From positions 1,302,001 to 1,366,000 of the forward strand of contig NZ_VTZS01000001.1 of the NCBI RefSeq assembly GCF_008367235.1: DNA of 64,000 nt. Reading direction: 5' to 3'. The position numbers and the translations under genes are program-made. Position 1 is the stretch's first letter, and each line of letters begins with the position of its first letter. Positions 17,431-25,887 of the stretch are shown here, piece by piece. The notes beneath the pieces are model-generated. The model ran no database searches, was not told the DNA's origin, and was given only the letters and a program-made list of their open reading frames with translations. The DNA is from Pareuzebyella sediminis (lineage in GTDB: Bacteria; Bacteroidota; Bacteroidia; Flavobacteriales; Flavobacteriaceae).

Positions 17431-17475
17431 TGCTACCAAAGTAGCAATCTAACCTTGCACATCACCCTACATTTG
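17431..17475 (+). promoter_or_regulatory. Crp/Fnr-type operator plus -7 box for second PepSY-like gene
   Basis: The perfect dyad TGCTACCAAAGTAGCA (17431-17446) is followed after exactly 21 nt by TACATTTG (17468-17475). The ATG at 17504 lies 28 nt after the box. If transcription starts about five bases after the box, the dyad centre is near -41.5. Confidence 0.9.
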
Positions 17476-17503
17476 AAATATGAAATCCTGTAAATAAATA
17501 CGT

Positions 17504-18106
17504 ATGAAAAGTATACTGCTTACCACCATTATTATGACTACCACTTTTGCTTTTTCACAAGAACTTCCAGAAGCGGTAAGTCGATCTTTCCACAAACAAT
17601 TCCCAAATAAGGAAATATCCTCTTGGCAAGACAATAGCAATTATCAATTTTATACTGACTGGGATGAGGACACCTATTTTGCCGACTACAATCTTGATGG
17701 TTTTACCGATACCGCAAAAGAGGAAGTTTTTGGTGTAGAACCCGGATCTGATATCCAAAGTATTTATATGGTTCCATTAGACCATGTAATAGAAGACCTC
17801 CGGCCACCGACCCTATATCAAATTAATTTCATTAAAAATGAAAGAAGAATGGCCTCCATTTTCACGCCTGACGGAACCTTTGTGATGGCTAAAGAAAGAG
17901 TGCGATTACTGCCCAACATTGTACGATCGGCACTTCTGGGGGAATTCAAAGGTAAGACCATTAAGGTTGGCAATGATATCGAAAAAATGATAGTCCCTAA
18001 CCAACCCCTGGCCATATACAGGGTAAAAGTAGAAATTCAACATGGCAAGGAGCATATTCTCAAAATCGATGAAAATGGAACGATCATTTCCAATAGGGCT
18101 TTATGA
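17504..18106 (+). CDS. secreted PepSY-like protein
   Basis: A 200-residue protein with a signal peptide ending FAFSQ. The mature N-terminus (LPEAVSRSFHKQFPNKEISSW) has the helix-plus-FP turn pattern of PepSY-like/DUF2874 proteins, then beta-strands with alternating aromatic and acidic residues (YQFYTDWDEDTYFADY). A second module follows (LLPNIVRSALLGEF), so it is probably a tandem of two domains. Its function is unknown. It is driven by the island promoter. A YceI-like gene follows after 85 nt without a visible terminator. Confidence 0.7.
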   Translation: MKSILLTTIIMTTTFAFSQELPEAVSRSFHKQFPNKEISSWQDNSNYQFYTDWDEDTYFADYNLDGFTDTAKEEVFGVEPGSDIQSIYMVPLDHVIEDLRPPTLYQINFIKNERRMASIFTPDGTFVMAKERVRLLPNIVRSALLGEFKGKTIKVGNDIEKMIVPNQPLAIYRVKVEIQHGKEHILKIDENGTIISNRAL

Positions 18107-18191
18107 TATTTCCCGACCGTTGCTATGAATATTCGTTCCTAAATTGATTCTTATTGAAGATTCTAAAAATAAAGTTTTCTAATTTAAAAAA

Positions 18192-18764
18192 ATGAAAATG
18201 GAAAAATTAACCACCATCTTTTTAACTAGTGTCACCGGGCTATTAATGACATTCAATGTAGCTGCAGCACAAAATAATAATATTCAAACCCACATATCCT
18301 ATCAGGTAAATATGGGGCCCGTTTACCCAATAAACGGTGACAACTATCAAATAATAGGCAAAGTCACACTCAATGATGAAACTAACGCACTGGAGGCTAT
18401 TTCCTTTGATGTACCCTTAAATAGTTTTAATGGCCAAAACGCAGGCTATCTTGCTTGGGTGGCCAATAGCTGGAACAATCCCAACATGGAATTTACAAGC
18501 AATTCCATTATGGACAAGGGGGATGGCAAACTTATTATCAAGGGGGATTTGAAGCTTAGGAGAAGGTTTTCCTCCATTAAAATCAATATGGAAAGAAGGG
18601 ACATAGACAATAAAATAGTATTGGAAGGGGATTTTACATTGAATACTAATGACTTTTTCATTGTCCCCCCTTCAAATACCTTGGTACCCACGTGGATTCC
18701 GTTTAGGTTGACCTTGGTTTTTGACAAGCCGTCAAAAAATGATAAACAAATCTCTTTATACTAA
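18192..18764 (+). CDS. YceI-like secreted protein
   Basis: A 190-residue protein with a signal peptide ending NVAAAQ (about residue 27). The mature part fits the lipocalin-like YceI fold: strands ending NNPNMEFTSNSI, GDGKLIIKGDLKLRR and VLEGDFTLNTNDF, the order of the family's core strands. YceI proteins bind isoprenoid-type lipids in the periplasm and are often induced by stress or redox change; whether this one does is unknown. It may be read from the promoter at 17431. A shorter start two codons later (MEKL) is also possible. Confidence 0.75.
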   Translation: MKMEKLTTIFLTSVTGLLMTFNVAAAQNNNIQTHISYQVNMGPVYPINGDNYQIIGKVTLNDETNALEAISFDVPLNSFNGQNAGYLAWVANSWNNPNMEFTSNSIMDKGDGKLIIKGDLKLRRRFSSIKINMERRDIDNKIVLEGDFTLNTNDFFIVPPSNTLVPTWIPFRLTLVFDKPSKNDKQISLY

Positions 18765-19012
18765 ACAAGATGATTTCTGTCTTACAAAAGAAAAGTTATT
18801 AAATTGGATTGACTGAAGATTAAATTCACAAGGTCCCTGAAAAGGAATCAACATCAAATAATGAATGGCCATGTTCAATTATAACTAACCGTACAGGTCA
18901 AACCCCATTGATAATAGCACCTTTCTATACTGTGCGGCAATAGTAAAACAGGGATAAGTAAGATGCGATTCACAAGATTACCGTTTAAGAAACAAACTTT
19001 AAAAAGAATAAT

Positions 19013-19831
19013 ATGCAAAAACCAAATAATAGGTTGGCCGGTCAAACGGCCATTGTCACGGGAGCCAATTCTGGAATTGGGGAAGCCATTGCCATAGCTT
19101 TGGGACGTGATGGCGCCAACGTGGTCGTCAATTATATTTCACACCCCGAAGTGGCCGAGGAAATTGCGCAAAAAATCAGTCACAACGATATCTCGGGAAA
19201 TGCCATTGCCATTAAATGTGATGTAAGTAAGGAGGACGACGTAATACACATGTTCAAACAGACCGTTGATCATTTTGGCACAGTTGATATCTGCGTCCCC
19301 AACGCAGGGTTGCAGAAAGATTCGGCAATGCATGAAATGTCCTTGGCAGATTGGCAATTGGTGTTGGACGTGAACCTTACGGGGCAGTTTTTATGTGCTA
19401 GGGAAGCTATCCGTGAGTTCTTGAAAAGAGGTATGCGTCCAACTATTTCAAAATCCCTGGGAAAGATCATCCATACAAGTTCGGTTCATCAAATAATTCC
19501 TTGGGCGGGACATGCAAATTATGCGGCTACCAAAGGCGCTATCGTAATGCTTATGGAAAGTATCTGTCAAGAATATGCACCCCTTAAAGTACGCTGCAAC
19601 AGCATAGCACCCGGGGCCATAAAGACCCCAATCAACAAATCCGCATGGGACACTCCGGAGGCATTGCAGGAACTTAATAAATTAATTCCGTATAAAAGGA
19701 TTGGAATACCGGAGGATATTGGCAGTGCCGCAGCCTGGTTGGCTTCAGATGAATCTGAATACGTTAATGGAACCACAATCTTTGTGGATGGCGGCATGAC
19801 ATGTTATCCCGGTTTCACAACCAATGGTTAA
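19013..19831 (+). CDS. SDR-family dehydrogenase, glucose 1-dehydrogenase-like
   Basis: A 272-residue short-chain dehydrogenase. It has the cofactor motif TGANSGIG (about 17-24), the NAG motif near residue 98, a catalytic Ser (TSSVHQ) and the YAATK catalytic Tyr-Lys pair (YxxxK). The C-terminal part reads GAIKTPINKSAWDTPE and FVDGGMTCYPGF, as in glucose 1-dehydrogenases of Bacillus type. It is likely to oxidise a free sugar or polyol with NAD(P). It opens an operon with a universal stress protein (11 nt later) and two glycan-processing enzymes, a setting that supports a sugar substrate. Confidence 0.85.
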   Translation: MQKPNNRLAGQTAIVTGANSGIGEAIAIALGRDGANVVVNYISHPEVAEEIAQKISHNDISGNAIAIKCDVSKEDDVIHMFKQTVDHFGTVDICVPNAGLQKDSAMHEMSLADWQLVLDVNLTGQFLCAREAIREFLKRGMRPTISKSLGKIIHTSSVHQIIPWAGHANYAATKGAIVMLMESICQEYAPLKVRCNSIAPGAIKTPINKSAWDTPEALQELNKLIPYKRIGIPEDIGSAAAWLASDESEYVNGTTIFVDGGMTCYPGFTTNG

Positions 19832-19842
19832 TACTATAAAAG

Positions 19843-20301
19843 ATGAAAAAAGTACTTATTGCAGTAGATTATCATCCCAATGCTACAAAAGTCGTAAAAG
19901 CAGGTTATGACCTTGCCAAAACCTTAAATGCAAAGGTTTGTTTGCTACATGTGGTAATGGAATTTGGATATTACAACACCCAATACCCAACATTTATGGG
20001 CTACGATTTCATCTCCATGGGATCAAATATGAACATTCATAAAGATTTATTGGAAGTGTCGGATAACTATTTGACCAAAATTTCCGGCTATTTAGAAGAC
20101 CCACAAGTGGAGACCCATACGGAGGACGGCGAAACCGCCGATACTATTTTAGACTATGCAAAAAAATGGAATGCCAACATCATCGTAATGGGAACCCATA
20201 GCCATAGTGTACTGGAAAAGTTGTTGATGGGCAATGTGGCAAAAAAAGTTTTGGAACATAGTCATATACCGATCTATATGGTTCCAATTAAGAATAAATA
20301 A
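19843..20301 (+). CDS. universal stress protein (UspA-like)
   Basis: A 152-residue single Usp domain: VLIAVDYHPN at the N-terminus, a middle KAGYDLAKTLNAKVCLLHV and the C-terminal VMGTHSHSVLEKLLMGNVAKKVLE. The usual ATP-binding pattern G-2x-G-9x-G-(S/T) is altered (HSH in place of the second Gly, GN in place of GS/T), so nucleotide binding is doubtful. It lies 11 nt after the SDR gene and 2 nt before the glucosidase gene, and should be co-translated with both. Such proteins often act as stress-linked regulators of their operon partners. Confidence 0.9.
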   Translation: MKKVLIAVDYHPNATKVVKAGYDLAKTLNAKVCLLHVVMEFGYYNTQYPTFMGYDFISMGSNMNIHKDLLEVSDNYLTKISGYLEDPQVETHTEDGETADTILDYAKKWNANIIVMGTHSHSVLEKLLMGNVAKKVLEHSHIPIYMVPIKNK

Positions 20302-20303
20302 GA

Positions 20304-22934
20304 ATGGGTGCCGAGGAAAAAAGGATTCAAGAAAAAGATGCACACCAAAAAAACTGGCTCCATTGGGGACCCTATTTAAGCGAGCGCCAGTGGGGAACTG
20401 TCCGTGAGGATTATAGTGCCCAAGGTAACGCTTGGGAATATTTTCCCCATGACCATGCCCGAAGCAGGTCTTATCGTTGGGGCGAGGATGGCCTTGCCGG
20501 CATCTGTGATCAATATTGCAATATCTGTTTTGGGGTTTCCTTTTGGAATGGTAAAGACCCCATTTTAAAAGAGCGTTTATTCGGACTTACGGGCAATCAG
20601 GGGAATCATGGTGAAGACGTAAAAGAACTTTATTATTATCTGGAAAACACGCCTACCCATTCGTACATGAAGCACTTGTACAAATACCCTCAAAACGAAT
20701 TTCCGTATGGACATATAGTTGAGGAGAATGCAAGAAGAAACCGAAATGATTTAGAGTATGAATTATTGGATACCGGAATTTTTGAAAACGACGAATATTT
20801 TGACATTTTTACGGAGTATGCCAAAGCGGATGCCGAGGATATTTTAATAAAAATAACGGTAGTCAACAGAAGTAAAGACGATGCCACTTTATCCCTACTC
20901 CCTACTTTATGGATACGGAATTATTGGAGTTTTAAGGAAAGACCACTAAAACCGATAATTAAAAAACAGATGGGGAACGAACAGACTTATGTTTCCATAG
21001 ACCATCATCATATTGGGAACTATAACCTGTACTTTGATCAGGCCTCTAAGCTTTTATTTACGGAGAACGAAACCAATTTTGAAAAAGTCTTTGGCGCCCA
21101 AAACGACCACCCTTTTAAAAAAGACTTGTTTCATAATGCGGTAATTAATAATAAGTGTGCCTTGGCCACCCAAAAACAGGAAGGTACTAAGTTTGCCCCG
21201 CTGTATAATTTGAATGTTAAGGCGGGAGAATCAGTTACTATCAAACTAAGGCTTACCGATAAAACGTTAGATGACCCCTTAAGCAGTAATTTCGAAACTA
21301 TTTTTGATCAACGTGTTAATGAATGTAACGATTTCTATAAAGCTATGGGGAAGCAAGTAAGTGATGAAATAAATGGTATTCAACGCCAAGCCTTGGCTTC
21401 GTTACTCTGGTCAAAACAATATTATAATTATGAAGTGGAACCTTGGTTGTACGGTGATCCAAAACAGCCAACCCCACCCCCCGAACGTTTACACGGAAGA
21501 AACAGTAATTGGAAAACCTTAAGAAACCATGATGTTATGGCTATGCCCGATACTTGGGAATATCCATGGTATGCCGCTTGGGATTCTTCTTTTCACTGCA
21601 CGAGCTTGGCACTGGTTGACCCCACCTTTGCAAAAAAACAGTTGCTTTTGTTCACCAAGGAATGGTACATGGCGCCGAACGGGCAAATTCCTGCTTATGA
21701 GTGGAATTTTAGCGATGTAAACCCTCCTGTTCAAGCTTGGGCAGCTATCAATATTTACCAAATCGAAAAAAGTAAAACGGGCAAAGGGGACATCGACTTT
21801 TTAAAACAAATGTTCAATAAACTGGCCCTAAATTTCACGTGGTGGGTCAACAGGTTGGATAATAAGGACAACAATGTCTTTGAAGGAGGTTTTTTAGGAC
21901 TGGACAATATCGGTGTCTTCGACCGAAGCCATGGAATACCGGGTGGGGGACATTTGGAGCAAGTAGATGGTACTTCTTGGATGGCATTATATTGCCTAAA
22001 TATGTTAAAGATTAGCTTGGATCTGGCTTTGGAAGACTTTACTTATGAGGACATGGCCATAAAGTATTTCGGACATTTCGTGTTCATTGCTGAAGCATTG
22101 AACAAAAGAAGTGAGGAATTTATTGGAACATGGGACGAACAGGAAGGTTTTTTCTATGACAAATTGGTATTGCCCAATGGTCAATATACCCCGATCAAAG
22201 TCCGTTCCATTTCGGGTATGCTTGCGATGGTGGCCGTTTTTTGTATAAAAAAGGAGGTTTTTGAAAAACTTCCACAGTTTGCAAAAAGTGTAGATTGGTT
22301 TAAAAAATATCGTATGAATACCCTTAAATATCCCGTCATCCAAGAGATAGGGGAAAACGATAATCTATTACTCAGCCTGGTCCCCAACGAACGAATGCAA
22401 ATTTTGATAAAGACCCTGTTGGACGAAAATGAATTTTTAGGGCCCTGCGGCATTAGGTCTTTATCTAAAAAACATGAAAACCCATATACTATAGACATCA
22501 ACAACGTTCAATATAGTATTGACTACGAGCCTGCCGAGTCCACTACAAGTCTTTTTGGAGGCAATTCCAACTGGAGGGGACCCATATGGTTTCCAATGAA
22601 CTACCTCTTTATACAGGCCTTACGTGAATATTATTCCTATTGTGGGGGCAATCTAAAATTTGAATATCCCACAGGAAACAATAATGCAATGGATCTTAAA
22701 GAAATAAGCAATGCGTTATCAAGGCGGCTTATCAAAATTTTTGAAAAAGATTCCAACGGAAATAGACCGGTACATGCATTGCACCAATCACAATATGCCG
22801 ATGAGCATTTTAAAGACTTGATTTTATTCTACGAATACTTTCATGGAGACACGGGCCGTGGCGTAGGTGCATCGCACCAAACAGGGTGGACGGCGCTTGT
22901 CGCCAATTTAATCAACGAAATGGAAGAGAAATGA
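20304..22934 (+). CDS. GH63-like glucosidase
   Basis: An 876-residue cytoplasmic enzyme (no signal peptide) with an (alpha/alpha)6-barrel of the MGH1/GH63 type. The N-terminal part (WGPYLSERQWGTVREDYS) is typical of bacterial proteins named glucosidase in this group. A motif YAAWDSSFHCTSLALVDP near residue 423 carries the likely catalytic Asp. The block GGNSNWRGPIWFPMNY near residue 753 is the conserved C-terminal active-site side. Relatives cleave mannosylglycerate or glucosylglycerate or small alpha-glucosides; the true substrate is not readable. It overlaps the next gene by 4 nt. Confidence 0.85.
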   Translation: MGAEEKRIQEKDAHQKNWLHWGPYLSERQWGTVREDYSAQGNAWEYFPHDHARSRSYRWGEDGLAGICDQYCNICFGVSFWNGKDPILKERLFGLTGNQGNHGEDVKELYYYLENTPTHSYMKHLYKYPQNEFPYGHIVEENARRNRNDLEYELLDTGIFENDEYFDIFTEYAKADAEDILIKITVVNRSKDDATLSLLPTLWIRNYWSFKERPLKPIIKKQMGNEQTYVSIDHHHIGNYNLYFDQASKLLFTENETNFEKVFGAQNDHPFKKDLFHNAVINNKCALATQKQEGTKFAPLYNLNVKAGESVTIKLRLTDKTLDDPLSSNFETIFDQRVNECNDFYKAMGKQVSDEINGIQRQALASLLWSKQYYNYEVEPWLYGDPKQPTPPPERLHGRNSNWKTLRNHDVMAMPDTWEYPWYAAWDSSFHCTSLALVDPTFAKKQLLLFTKEWYMAPNGQIPAYEWNFSDVNPPVQAWAAINIYQIEKSKTGKGDIDFLKQMFNKLALNFTWWVNRLDNKDNNVFEGGFLGLDNIGVFDRSHGIPGGGHLEQVDGTSWMALYCLNMLKISLDLALEDFTYEDMAIKYFGHFVFIAEALNKRSEEFIGTWDEQEGFFYDKLVLPNGQYTPIKVRSISGMLAMVAVFCIKKEVFEKLPQFAKSVDWFKKYRMNTLKYPVIQEIGENDNLLLSLVPNERMQILIKTLLDENEFLGPCGIRSLSKKHENPYTIDINNVQYSIDYEPAESTTSLFGGNSNWRGPIWFPMNYLFIQALREYYSYCGGNLKFEYPTGNNNAMDLKEISNALSRRLIKIFEKDSNGNRPVHALHQSQYADEHFKDLILFYEYFHGDTGRGVGASHQTGWTALVANLINEMEEK

Positions 22935-24865
22935 ATGAATGGTATGATAGGGAATGGCTCTTGACCAATGGTCTTGGAGGTTTCGTTTCAAGTACGGTGA
23001 GCAATGCCAACACCCGGCACTACCATGGGCTGCTGATGGCCGCTTTTAAACCACCTACCAGTCGTAAGGTCTTAGTGGCAAAAATTGAGGAAAGGGTGCT
23101 GTTGCAAGGGGAATATTTTGATCTCTCCTGCAACCAATATCCAGATGTAATACACCCAGACGGCCGTCAATTTTTAAAGAATTTTAATGCAAGCCCCTTA
23201 CCTTACTGGCAATATGCCAACGATAACTGGAAAATAGAAAAAAGTATCTGTATGGTCGATGGTGCAAACACCTCACTTGTCAAATACAAAAATAATGGTT
23301 CTGAAACCTTTGTTTTAGAACTACATCCGTTATATGCCTATTGCGATTACCACGCTACTTTTCATGAAGACCCGGCGTTTGATTTTTATACAGAATTCAA
23401 TCGCGACCATTTAAAAACGTATGCTACCTATGGCGCTCATCCTATTTTTTCCAAATGGTCTGAAGGACAGTTTATAGAGGCGAGAACTTGGTACAAAAAC
23501 ATTCAACTATTAAAATCTCGGGATAGAGGGTTGGATTATACGTGTGATTATTATCGCATTGGTTATGTAAAAAAGGAACTTAAGCCCGGTGAACACCTTT
23601 TTATATGTTTTTCGTCCGAAGAGCAGCTGTCCGAGGAGGACCTTGGGAAATTATGGGACAAGCAATATCGGAAGGCAACAAAAAAAAGTTCTAGTACCAC
23701 ATCGGAATTTTATAAAGACCTCTTAGTTGCTGGAAATCAATTTTTGGTAGAGCGAACATCGACCAAAAGTAAATCAATAATCGCCGGTTATCATTGGTTT
23801 ACCGACTGGGGAAGGGACACTATGATCTCAATACGAGGTTTGACCATAACCACGGGCAGAAAACAAATATCAAAAGCCATTCTAACTACTTTTTATAAAA
23901 GCCTGGATCGGGGAATGCTCCCAAATCGGTTTCCCGACAATGAGGAAGATAAACCGGAGTACAACAATATAGACGCCACCCTTTGGCTTTTTGTGGCGAC
24001 CTATGAATACTTTAAAAAGTTTAATGATTGTACTTTCATCAAAAAACATATAAAAGACCTCAAGGAAATTTTGGTTTGTCATATAAAAGGAACCCGTTTT
24101 AACATCCACGTTACCGATGAAGGTTTTTTATATGGTGGTCAAGAAGGGGAGCAACTTACGTGGATGGATGCCATCGTTGAAGGCACGGTAGTTACTCCCC
24201 GTATAGGTTGTCCGGTGGAAGTTAATGCACTTTGGTACAATGCCCTAAAGATCTATGAATCCTTCTGCAAGGAACTAAAAATATCCTTGGATGAAAATTT
24301 GTTGGACATTAGAATTAAGTTCGAGGAAAACTTCGCCCATTATTTTAGTAACCAGGATGGTACACTCCATGATGTAATCATACCTAATGTTTCGGTTGAT
24401 ACCAGTTTTAGACCCAATCAAGTGTTTGTCCTTAGTCTACCGTTTACAATTCTAGATAAAGCTCAGCAAAAAATCATTTTTGAAGCCATTAAGGCTAATT
24501 TATTTACTTCGTATGGACTACGGACATTGCATCCCGAAGACCCACAATTTATACCCAATTATGAGGGTGACCAATGGTCTAGGGACCACGCATATCATCA
24601 AGGTACGGTTTGGCCCTATTTGCTACATGAATATTACACGGCATTTTTAAGAATCTATAGAAACACCAAGAAAAATAGAAACAGGGTCGTAACGGAACTG
24701 ACCGAACTCAAAACCCATTTTTACGAAAATGAGGGACTTCATTGCATTTCTGAGGTCTTTGACGGATTGGAGCCGCATGAGGGCAAAGGTTGTATTCAAC
24801 AGGCCTGGTCGGTAGCAGCTTTAATAAAACTCTATACCGATTACAGGCTTTATGAATTGGATTAA
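22931..24865 (+). CDS. amylo-alpha-1,6-glucosidase (glycogen debranching enzyme-like)
   Basis: A 644-residue protein with the bacterial debranching-enzyme layout: an N-terminal beta-domain (WLLTNGLGGFVSSTVSNANT, residues about 8-200) and a C-terminal (alpha/alpha)6-barrel (about 275-640) with WFTDWGRDTMISIRGL and SVDTSFRPNQVFVLSLP. I start it at 22931, where ATGA overlaps the glucosidase stop; the frame is open further upstream but that part lies in the glucosidase. It would hydrolyse alpha-1,6 branches of glycogen-like glucan. With the GH63-like gene it suggests turnover of a glucan or glucoside storage or compatible solute. Confidence 0.88.
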   Translation: MNEWYDREWLLTNGLGGFVSSTVSNANTRHYHGLLMAAFKPPTSRKVLVAKIEERVLLQGEYFDLSCNQYPDVIHPDGRQFLKNFNASPLPYWQYANDNWKIEKSICMVDGANTSLVKYKNNGSETFVLELHPLYAYCDYHATFHEDPAFDFYTEFNRDHLKTYATYGAHPIFSKWSEGQFIEARTWYKNIQLLKSRDRGLDYTCDYYRIGYVKKELKPGEHLFICFSSEEQLSEEDLGKLWDKQYRKATKKSSSTTSEFYKDLLVAGNQFLVERTSTKSKSIIAGYHWFTDWGRDTMISIRGLTITTGRKQISKAILTTFYKSLDRGMLPNRFPDNEEDKPEYNNIDATLWLFVATYEYFKKFNDCTFIKKHIKDLKEILVCHIKGTRFNIHVTDEGFLYGGQEGEQLTWMDAIVEGTVVTPRIGCPVEVNALWYNALKIYESFCKELKISLDENLLDIRIKFEENFAHYFSNQDGTLHDVIIPNVSVDTSFRPNQVFVLSLPFTILDKAQQKIIFEAIKANLFTSYGLRTLHPEDPQFIPNYEGDQWSRDHAYHQGTVWPYLLHEYYTAFLRIYRNTKKNRNRVVTELTELKTHFYENEGLHCISEVFDGLEPHEGKGCIQQAWSVAALIKLYTDYRLYELD

Positions 24866-24920
24866 TTTCCTTTGAAATGAATCCGACAGATTACTCTTAG
24901 AAAAAAAATGTGATTAGGTG

Positions 24921-25694
24921 ATGAACAATTGGATAGTATTTTTACCATTCCCCTTGCTACTGATTATTATAATATGGAGGTTATGGGCCAGAAAACAGGA
25001 ACCGAATATCCTTTCTTTTAAAGACGAGTGGCGAACAATATTGAGAGATAAAGTGGCTTTCTATAGGCATTTGGAGTCCTCGGAAAAACTTCGTTTTGAA
25101 AAGGAAATCCTTCAATTTTTTGATGATGTCACTATTACCGGGGTAGAAATTGAAATCAATGACACAGACCGCTTATTGGTTGCAGCTAGTGGCATAATAC
25201 CGCTCTTTGGGTTTCCGGAATTACGTTACCGGAATATCAATGAGGTATTACTATACACTACTTCTTTTAATGCGGACAACCAAACTGTGGGTGAAGAACG
25301 AAATATTTTGGGCAAGGTGGGTTCGGGCAATATGAACCGTTTAATGATTCTTTCCTTGCCGGCGCTTCATGCAGGTTTTGAAAACGAAAACTCAAAAAGC
25401 AATGTAGGTATCCATGAATTTGTGCATTTGATCGATAAGGCAGATGGCGCCGTTGACGGGGTTCCTGAAAGCTTGATTCAAAAACAATATGTAATTCCAT
25501 GGCTAGATTTAATCCATAAAGAAATAGACAGTATCAGGGAAAATCATTCGGATATTAATCCCTACGGAGCCACAAGCCAAGTAGAATTCTTAAGCGTAGC
25601 CAGCGAATACTTCTTTAACCAACCTAAGCTATTACGAGAAAATCATCCTGAATTATATGAGCAAATGGCGCACATTTATAGGCAAAAATTATAA
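24921..25694 (+). CDS. mtfA: MtfA-like zinc peptidase
   Basis: A 257-residue protein with one N-terminal membrane helix, then a metallopeptidase domain with the zinc motif HEFVHLID (about residue 164, HExxH) and a downstream SVASEYFF segment with the likely third ligand Glu. The peptidase M90 family includes E. coli MtfA, which binds the glucose-PTS repressor Mlc. MtfA is about 265 residues, so this is full length, but E. coli MtfA lacks the membrane helix seen here. I use the ATG at 24921; a GTG one codon earlier is possible. It follows the sugar operon by 55 nt. Confidence 0.82.
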   Translation: MNNWIVFLPFPLLLIIIIWRLWARKQEPNILSFKDEWRTILRDKVAFYRHLESSEKLRFEKEILQFFDDVTITGVEIEINDTDRLLVAASGIIPLFGFPELRYRNINEVLLYTTSFNADNQTVGEERNILGKVGSGNMNRLMILSLPALHAGFENENSKSNVGIHEFVHLIDKADGAVDGVPESLIQKQYVIPWLDLIHKEIDSIRENHSDINPYGATSQVEFLSVASEYFFNQPKLLRENHPELYEQMAHIYRQKL

Positions 25695-25887
25695 CGTTTG
25701 GTACGGCTGCCTACCACTGACCTAAAAACAAAAAGTAATTTTCAAATACATTATCCTTAATCCAAGATATCATCTTGGGTATTGATTTCTACTTTATCAA
25801 AATGACGAATCTTCGTTAATTCCTTAAAGAATCAGCGAATAATATATTCTTTAATTGATACAAAATCAAGAGAGTATGGCTACGGGC

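Noticed and set aside
19524-19540. GCTACCAAAGGCGC, a near match to the left half of the operator (others near 31567 and 39947)
   Set aside because: They lie inside coding sequence, lack the right half of the dyad and have no box downstream.
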